From Chryseobacterium sp. (GTDB taxonomy: Bacteria > Bacteroidota > Bacteroidia > Flavobacteriales > Weeksellaceae): 64,000 bases of DNA. Position numbers and translations under genes: made by a program. The notes under the pieces were generated by a model. It was given only the letters and a program-made list of their open reading frames with translations, searched no databases and was not told the origin of the DNA. This document shows, in pieces, positions 59,566-64,000 of the stretch (its first letter is position 1; the number at the start of each line of letters is the position of its first letter). The DNA is taken from NCBI RefSeq assembly GCF_029240215.1, contig NZ_JARBTK010000006.1, positions 113,254-177,253 of the forward strand, given 5' to 3'.

Positions 59566-59802
59566 TTGGAACTTAGTAAAATGGCTAAACTTTTTAATCT
59601 TACTACAGATCAGATTATTAATTACAATGAAAATATAATTCCTACAGAGATTGTGATTGAAGATAAATCTACTCTCGAACAAATGGAACTCATTCAACAG
59701 CTCGACGAAGAAGACAAAAGCACCGTCTTTAAAATCATCGATAAAATGCTTACCACCAAAAAATTTAAAGACTTCTTTAATAAAAATGTAGCTGCTCTAT
59801 AA
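59566..59802 (+). pseudogene. C-terminal remnant of an XRE-type regulator
   Basis: A 78-residue frame. MELSKMAKLFNLTTDQIINY resembles the last helix of an HTH_3 domain (LxKLAKxFxVTxDxLI), and DEEDKSTVFKIIDKMLTTKK resembles the conserved C terminus of flavobacterial XRE regulators. The four preceding DNA-binding helices are absent, and a stop codon lies a few codons upstream. It may be a 5'-truncated remnant beside the RHS array. Against this, a near-consensus box (TTACTTTG, 59554-59561) ends five bases before the TTG start, so it could still be expressed as a short protein. Confidence 0.5.
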
Positions 59803-59804
59803 CA

Positions 59805-59831
59805 AAAAACCTCGCAAGTTGCGAGGTTTTT
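59805..59831. terminator. Bidirectional terminator
   Basis: An 11-bp stem AAAAACCTCGC/GCGAGGTTTTT with a 5-base loop and T run, between the XRE remnant and the convergent RHS array. Confidence 0.88.
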
Positions 59832-59832
59832 T

Positions 59833-60502
59833 TTAGTTAGGATGTGTATGAAACTTATATTTTGAATCCTTTTTACTTGTTCCTTTATCTTTTGTCTGAC
59901 TAACAGGAATTTCTTTTATATCTAACCCGTACCAAACTTCCATAAACGTTTTTAAATCAAACGTATTGACTCGAATGGGAACAAATTTATCGTCTTTCTT
60001 TTTTAAGGATATGAAATTTTCTACATTATCCAATGCAAGTTCATTTTTTCCTTTTTCATATTTAAAAAACTCGGATTTCGTAAGATTTTCCTTACTAATT
60101 TGAATTTCATTTGACAATCGTTTCATTTGATCTCGATCAAAAAATCTATCTCCTTTGAAAAATACAAAAACAATGTTTTTTTGAATAGTTAAAAAATAAA
60201 ATTCCGAACTTTTCATCTACCTCAAATTGTCCATTTTTATTTAACTCAGAGAATAATGTTGGAATATATGTGGAATAGGTAATCCCATATCCTTCTATTT
60301 CCTGACCATATATATAATGAAAATCAAAAGTGATAAAAACAACTTTACTCTTAATATCTTTTGAAATTAACGTGCTTGTGTTTAAATAGTCTATACTCTT
60401 TTGCATCTCTACCTTTATCGTAGCATCTTTTACAAATGATAATCTATCCTGACTATATAAAGCGTTTCCAATTAATAAAACTATTAATATAATATTTTTC
60501 AT
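59833..60502 (-). pseudogene. Frameshifted immunity-like gene of RHS module 1
   Basis: Two overlapping minus-strand frames (60146-60502 and 59833-60216) form one protein of about 222 residues if one base is removed from the A7 run at 60176-60182. The joint would read ILFFNYSKNIVFVFFKGD. The N terminus MKNIILIVLLIGNALYSQ is a Sec signal peptide; the rest is a soluble domain I do not recognise, ending DSKYKFHTHPN. It lies 1 base after the module 1 toxin stop, the position of an immunity gene. The shift could be genuine inactivation, phase variation in the homopolymer or a sequencing error. Confidence 0.6.
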
Positions 60503-60503
60503 A

Positions 60504-61406
60504 TTATTTGATTAAATTAGGTAGTTTGACACTTCCATACCCATTTTTCATAATCCATTTTAATTCACCATCCTTGCCCTTGCTAATATTAAACGGCATA
60601 AAATAACTTTCTCTCGTTCCATTTCCAACACCTGTATAGTACAGAAAATTATACGCATTAGGATTAGATAAATTTAGATCATGTTGTTGAGGATATCTTG
60701 AATATGGGTGAGTATGACCAGAATAAATATTATTTTCGTAGTTAAGTCCTTTTTCTCCAAACGCCCAAGGAACTTGCACTCTATCTGCACTATGTGTAGT
60801 CCCAACTAAAAATTCTGTAGGTTTCTTACTTCCCATATTAAACCCTCCAATTGACCATTCTACACGACTATTGTCTGCTGCAAATTGGAAAACTTTTTTG
60901 GCATCTGTAAAATTATTGGTTGTTCCGTGGCTTAATCCATTACTATCTTTACCCGAAAGTTGGCTTATAAGCGTTCCACTTTCTTTGCTTTCTTTATTTA
61001 CTTTTACATAGTCCCTATTTTCTTTCCCTTCTCCTTCTATTGCTTTCTGTGCGTTGCCTTTTGCATCTTTTACTGTATTGCCTTTCTCATCACTTTTTGC
61101 AACATAAAGCCGATCAAAATTATCATCAGTATTCTGAATTAGACTAACATTTCCATTCTGATCAACTCCGTAATCATCATAGTTCATTCCGTTAGAATCT
61201 ACATAGAAAATAGGATTATTTCCAGACATATGATAAGTAGACATTGGTTGATACATTTCCGCCAACGGATCAACCACACCCCATCTTCCAATATCGGGCA
61301 TGTAAAATCTCGCTCCGTAATCATACGTTCCCGTCTCCTGAAGTTCTTTCCCGTTGTACTTATAATTGTAAGTAACCTCATAAAATACGAGGTTACTTAT
61401 TATCAT
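60504..61406 (-). CDS. RHS C-terminal toxin module 1 (JAB-like)
   Basis: A 300-residue orphan RHS tip. The first 50 residues are the end of an RHS core ([35 protein letters not shown]), and no upstream shell is encoded. After the PT-like junction FYVDSNGMNYDDYG the variable domain carries VEWSIGGF (near 179) and SGHTHPYSRYPQQHDLNLS (near 229-247), similar to the JAMM metallopeptidase pattern HxHP...D of JAB-like toxin 1 domains. The usual serine before the aspartate is not obvious. The start is uncertain: the frame opens inside the shared boundary repeat, so it may be a silent recombination cassette. Confidence 0.75.
   Translation of the reverse strand: MIISNLVFYEVTYNYKYNGKELQETGTYDYGARFYMPDIGRWGVVDPLAEMYQPMSTYHMSGNNPIFYVDSNGMNYDDYGVDQNGNVSLIQNTDDNFDRLYVAKSDEKGNTVKDAKGNAQKAIEGEGKENRDYVKVNKESKESGTLISQLSGKDSNGLSHGTTNNFTDAKKVFQFAADNSRVEWSIGGFNMGSKKPTEFLVGTTHSADRVQVPWAFGEKGLNYENNIYSGHTHPYSRYPQQHDLNLSNPNAYNFLYYTGVGNGTRESYFMPFNISKGKDGELKWIMKNGYGSVKLPNLIK
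61371..61397. repeat. Boundary inverted repeat of RHS module 1
   Basis: AGTAACCTC (61371-61379) and GAGGTTACT (61389-61397) are perfect inverted copies with a 9-base loop, exactly where RHS core homology begins. A degenerate homologue occupies the same position at module 2 (about 62597-62630). Confidence 0.7.
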
Positions 61407-61419
61407 AAATTAGTTGTTG

Positions 61420-61770
61420 TTATTTTTTTTTAAACTGTATATTATTACACTTATTTTTTTCATACCATTCTAGCCAACCTTTTCGGTCTTTCTCATATGT
61501 TGCATATGGATAAGTTCTTGCATAGTTTAGCATATCTTCAAAAGAAACTTTAGAATATTTTGCAATAAATTTTAATGCATCATAAGTTTTTTCTGGACTT
61601 TCTTGTTGAGAGAAGTAATTTTCTACAGTTTGAATACTTCTAAAATATTCTGCTTTAAAGTCTAAATTTTCAACACAGCTTCCATTGACAGATACGTTAT
61701 TGCTTTTTTTTACAGAATTAGAACAATTAATCAATAGTAATAATACTACAATAAAAAATATATTTTTCAT
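61420..61770 (-). CDS. Immunity-like lipoprotein of RHS module 2
   Basis: A 116-residue lipoprotein: [16 protein letters not shown] with lipobox cysteine at 16, then SNSVKKSNN. The mature domain is helical ([40 protein letters not shown]) with one further cysteine pair (GSCVEN, KNKCNN). Unrecognised. Its ATG overlaps the toxin stop (ATGA), the tight coupling typical of toxin-immunity pairs. The ATG at 61770 is preferred to an in-frame upstream start that lacks a signal peptide. Confidence 0.7.
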   Translation of the reverse strand: MKNIFFIVVLLLLINCSNSVKKSNNVSVNGSCVENLDFKAEYFRSIQTVENYFSQQESPEKTYDALKFIAKYSKVSFEDMLNYARTYPYATYEKDRKGWLEWYEKNKCNNIQFKKK

Positions 61771-62639
61771 ATTATGGCAATGTTTTTTTTTTGAACTGTT
61801 ATTCCTCCAGTAGTAGTTGGCCAAATAGCTTGATTGGTTCTGGTTTTATCTTTCTCTTCGAATACATTGATACTCATCGGACCCGTTGTTTCTATTCTTT
61901 TATTCCCATTTACCTTGTCTTCTTTTTTAAATGCTTTTGCATGAGCTTTATTAAAATCAGGATATGTAGTATTTCCAGAAGCGTCAGTTTCTGTTTTTCC
62001 TACGCTTCCTTTTGCGATTCCCATTTTGGACTTTTCCAATTGCTCAGTATGTTCGTGTATTAAAGCTCCCGCACTGCTTGTACCTCCTTTTCCTGCTTTG
62101 TCAAATTCTAATACATCAGCTATGTCTAATTCTCCTGTTTGAAAATTACCTCCATCTGCTAAAGCACTATTTTCGACAACATCGTGACTAACAACTTCTT
62201 TTGCTCCAACTACATCATTATAGCTATTATAGAAAGCTTGTTGTTCTTTCGTTAACGAAACATCTTTATTAATCATATTGAGAGTTACCTTATAATTACT
62301 TGTACCAGTAATTTGGGTATAAACAGCTTCATATTTTCGAACTAATGTGGTTCTAACTAAATCTTTATAAGATTGCTCCGCTGTTGCCGTAGCAAACGAA
62401 AGAATTAATTCATTTCCATCTGGATCTATAAACGCAATAGGATTATTTCCAGCATAAGTATATGGAGACATCGGCGAGTATTTTTCAGCTTTGTTGTCAA
62501 CCACACCCCATCTTCCAATATCCGGCATATAAAATCTTGCGCCATAGTCATACATTCCGGTCTCTTGCAGTTCTTTACCGTTGTACTTATAATTGTAAAT
62601 AACATCGCAAAATGCAAGGTTTTTTATTATCTGCCACAC
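61767..62639 (-). CDS. RHS C-terminal toxin module 2 (possible metallopeptidase)
   Basis: A 290-residue orphan RHS tip. It opens with the same RHS core end ([55 protein letters not shown]), and then a variable domain of about 220 residues. This contains [14 protein letters not shown] and the motif [19 protein letters not shown] (about 192-210), followed by [12 protein letters not shown], suggesting a zinc site with HEHTE plus a distal histidine. I do not recognise the named family. It is uninterrupted and overlaps its putative immunity gene by 4 bases, so module 2 looks the most intact of the three. Confidence 0.75.
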   Translation of the reverse strand: MWQIIKNLAFCDVIYNYKYNGKELQETGMYDYGARFYMPDIGRWGVVDNKAEKYSPMSPYTYAGNNPIAFIDPDGNELILSFATATAEQSYKDLVRTTLVRKYEAVYTQITGTSNYKVTLNMINKDVSLTKEQQAFYNSYNDVVGAKEVVSHDVVENSALADGGNFQTGELDIADVLEFDKAGKGGTSSAGALIHEHTEQLEKSKMGIAKGSVGKTETDASGNTTYPDFNKAHAKAFKKEDKVNGNKRIETTGPMSINVFEEKDKTRTNQAIWPTTTGGITVQKKNIAII

Positions 62640-62670
62640 GATAAAATCGTGCGGGAGCGGGGAGCGGGGG
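62637..62670 (+). other. GC-rich hairpin and G-run tract
   Basis: CACGAT (62637-62642) and ATCGTG (62646-62651) form a hairpin, followed by GGGAGCGGGGAGCGGGGG (62653-62670). The tract is strikingly G-rich for this AT-rich genome and sits at the junction between modules 2 and 3. It has only three G runs of three or more, so a classical single-strand quadruplex is not certain. Confidence 0.6.
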
Positions 62671-62672
62671 AA

Positions 62673-63113
62673 TTATTTAAATATTGTATTCTCTTTTACA
62701 AAATTAATATCTGTAGAATTGGTGATAACGTAAACCTCTCCTTCATCTTTAGTTTTTACACCTTTATAATAAATAATTTCCTTATCAGAAATTAATTTTA
62801 CGCTATCACCAATCTGTCTTTCAGCAAATATAGGTAAGTAAATTTCAGCCTGTTTATCTTTGATCCTGTAAGGATATATTCCTTCTTTTAATTTTTTTGA
62901 AAAATCTTTAACATTTGAATTGTTGACGCTTAAGGTTAATATACCAAAACTATGATTACGTGATATTTTTATATCTGTAATAGTTCCCTCAAGTACAACC
63001 CCATTTTTTAAAACTTTATTTTTTTCAACATATTCCTCTGTTCCAGTTTTTTTTAAATACATTACCATTCCTACAAAAACAATAAACATTATTATAAATC
63101 TTAAATATTTCAT
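62673..63113 (-). CDS. Membrane-anchored immunity-like protein of RHS module 3
   Basis: A 146-residue protein with one N-terminal membrane helix (about 4-20: LRFIIMFIVFVGMVMYL) and an extracytoplasmic beta-rich domain (LKNGVVLEGTITDIKISRNH, IYPYRIKDKQAEIYLPIFAE). Unrecognised. It follows the module 3 toxin by 9 bases. Like the immunity candidates of modules 1 and 2, it is exported or membrane-bound. Confidence 0.7.
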   Translation of the reverse strand: MKYLRFIIMFIVFVGMVMYLKKTGTEEYVEKNKVLKNGVVLEGTITDIKISRNHSFGILTLSVNNSNVKDFSKKLKEGIYPYRIKDKQAEIYLPIFAERQIGDSVKLISDKEIIYYKGVKTKDEGEVYVITNSTDINFVKENTIFK

Positions 63114-63122
63114 ATATTTTTT

Positions 63123-64000
63123 TTAATCAAATTGAGGAGCATGATATATATTTCTTGGGTTGGGATTCTTTAAAGCGGAAACAATAGGACTTCCAGCATT
63201 TGAAATTCTATCTAAAATACCTCTTTGGGCGGTTGGCTTCATTTGGTTGAGTAAGTATGTTTTAGAAACCGAAAGATTACCCGATCCTAAATTGGCCGCT
63301 CCACCTACTCCTATACTTCCGTCTAAAGAATATCCATACCATCCTGGATCTGTCCAATTTCCTGTTCCTGAAAAACGATTGGCATTAATACCACCTCCCG
63401 CAATTACTTTCACATCAATCGAACCTCCTTTTGATATAGTTTTCCCTTCAAAAGATACTGGATCTATGTCTCTTATAGAATTATTATAAGCTACAAAAAG
63501 ACTAGCCCCAACACTACCAGAAAGACCTCCTTGGTTTCCTCCAGAGGAACCCAAATGTCCTCCAGCATAAACATAATTATAACCACCGTAGGTTTTATCT
63601 GTAAACTGAACAACAGAAGCTTCTAAACCTGCATTTTGCTCCTGCTCCAATATCAGCTTGTACGGTATAACCTATGGCGAAGCGGTTAACATCAATATCT
63701 TTTGCTCCAATATCTATGGTTTTATTTTCTTTAAGATTTAAAGGAACATTATAAACTTTATCCGGTCCTGCAGCTATGATTCTTAATTCTTTCTTATCAG
63801 TTCCTCTAAAAATTATATCTAAAGGTTCTCTTCCATCAGGATCGGTGTGTTTTATCGGATTATTAAATGCATAGTTGTAAGGACTATATCTTGTCATTTT
63901 CTCCGCCAACGGATCCACAACACCCCATCTTCCTAAGTCAGGCATATAGAATCTTGCGCCGTAATCATACATTCCGGTCTCCTGAAGCTCCTTGCCATTG
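63123..64000 (-). pseudogene. RHS C-terminal toxin module 3, frameshifted, runs off the window
   Basis: The minus strand enters the window inside the RHS core ([58 protein letters not shown]). The variable domain starts near 63830. At an A4 run (63634-63637) the frame changes: adding one A gives a continuous [17 protein letters not shown]. The second frame (63123-63650) continues with a glycine-rich, strand-like region (VYAGGHLGSSGGNQGGLSGS, SIDVKVIAGGGINANRFSGT) and ends ALKNPNPRNIYHAPQFD. It is either an inactivated toxin or a sequencing slip. The upstream part, possibly a full-length RHS protein, lies outside the window. Confidence 0.7.

Overview
The window looks like a chromosomal segment of a flavobacterium close to Chryseobacterium (Weeksellaceae, Bacteroidota). 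The basis is its low G+C, TAnnTTTG promoter boxes instead of Shine-Dalgarno sites, a Bat aerotolerance operon, men genes, TonB receptors, DUF6263/DUF4834/YfhO-type genes and RHS tips with flavobacterial core motifs. Species assignment is inference; no search was run.

Layout. 0-5 kb: GNAT acetyltransferase, Smr-less MutS2, a minimal ABC pair and an exported protein. 5-6 kb: an intact cobalamin riboswitch whose only downstream gene is an acyl-CoA thioesterase. 6-10.4 kb: HD hydrolase, PadR-PspC operon, a possible 20-residue peptide gene with its own terminator, acyltransferase and a second thioesterase. 10.4-14.1 kb: an ECF sigma locus. Two lipoprotein genes carry identical TGCAACC-N14-CATCTTAT elements, followed by a sigma factor fused to a membrane tail and an outer-membrane protein sharing a short motif with that tail. 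14.1-18.3 kb: menF, a roughly 0.95-kb tandem array of palindromic repeats and an XRE-flanked cluster of exported proteins. 18.3-27 kb: MarC and the moxR-DUF58-batABCD operon. 27-36.7 kb: DinB, RlmB, lipoproteins, YfhO, glycosyltransferase, YpdA-like reductase and S41 peptidase. 36.7-48.2 kb: TonB receptor, MFS carrier, glnS, menC-fbp, lysC, a two-domain acyltransferase and tRNA-Phe. 48.3-59.4 kb: thioredoxin, outer-membrane protein, NamZ-like DUF1343, FtsX permease, acidic pRiA4b-ORF3 protein, a PhoB/PhoR-like pair, and a TonB receptor with a beta-helix lipoprotein. 59.5-64 kb: a truncated XRE gene, then three consecutive RHS C-terminal toxin plus immunity modules on the minus strand. The last runs off the window, and two modules contain homopolymer frameshifts.

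Two genome-scale signals recur. First, several start codons sit exactly five bases after the G of a TAnnTTTG box, which would give leaderless mRNAs. Second, a palindromic repeat with arms like GTCATTCCGGAGGAATCT lies dispersed between genes and is expanded into the tandem array. Strongest leads: the RHS module array with exported immunity candidates, the sigma-membrane fusion locus, the riboswitch-thioesterase pairing and the small amphipathic peptide gene.
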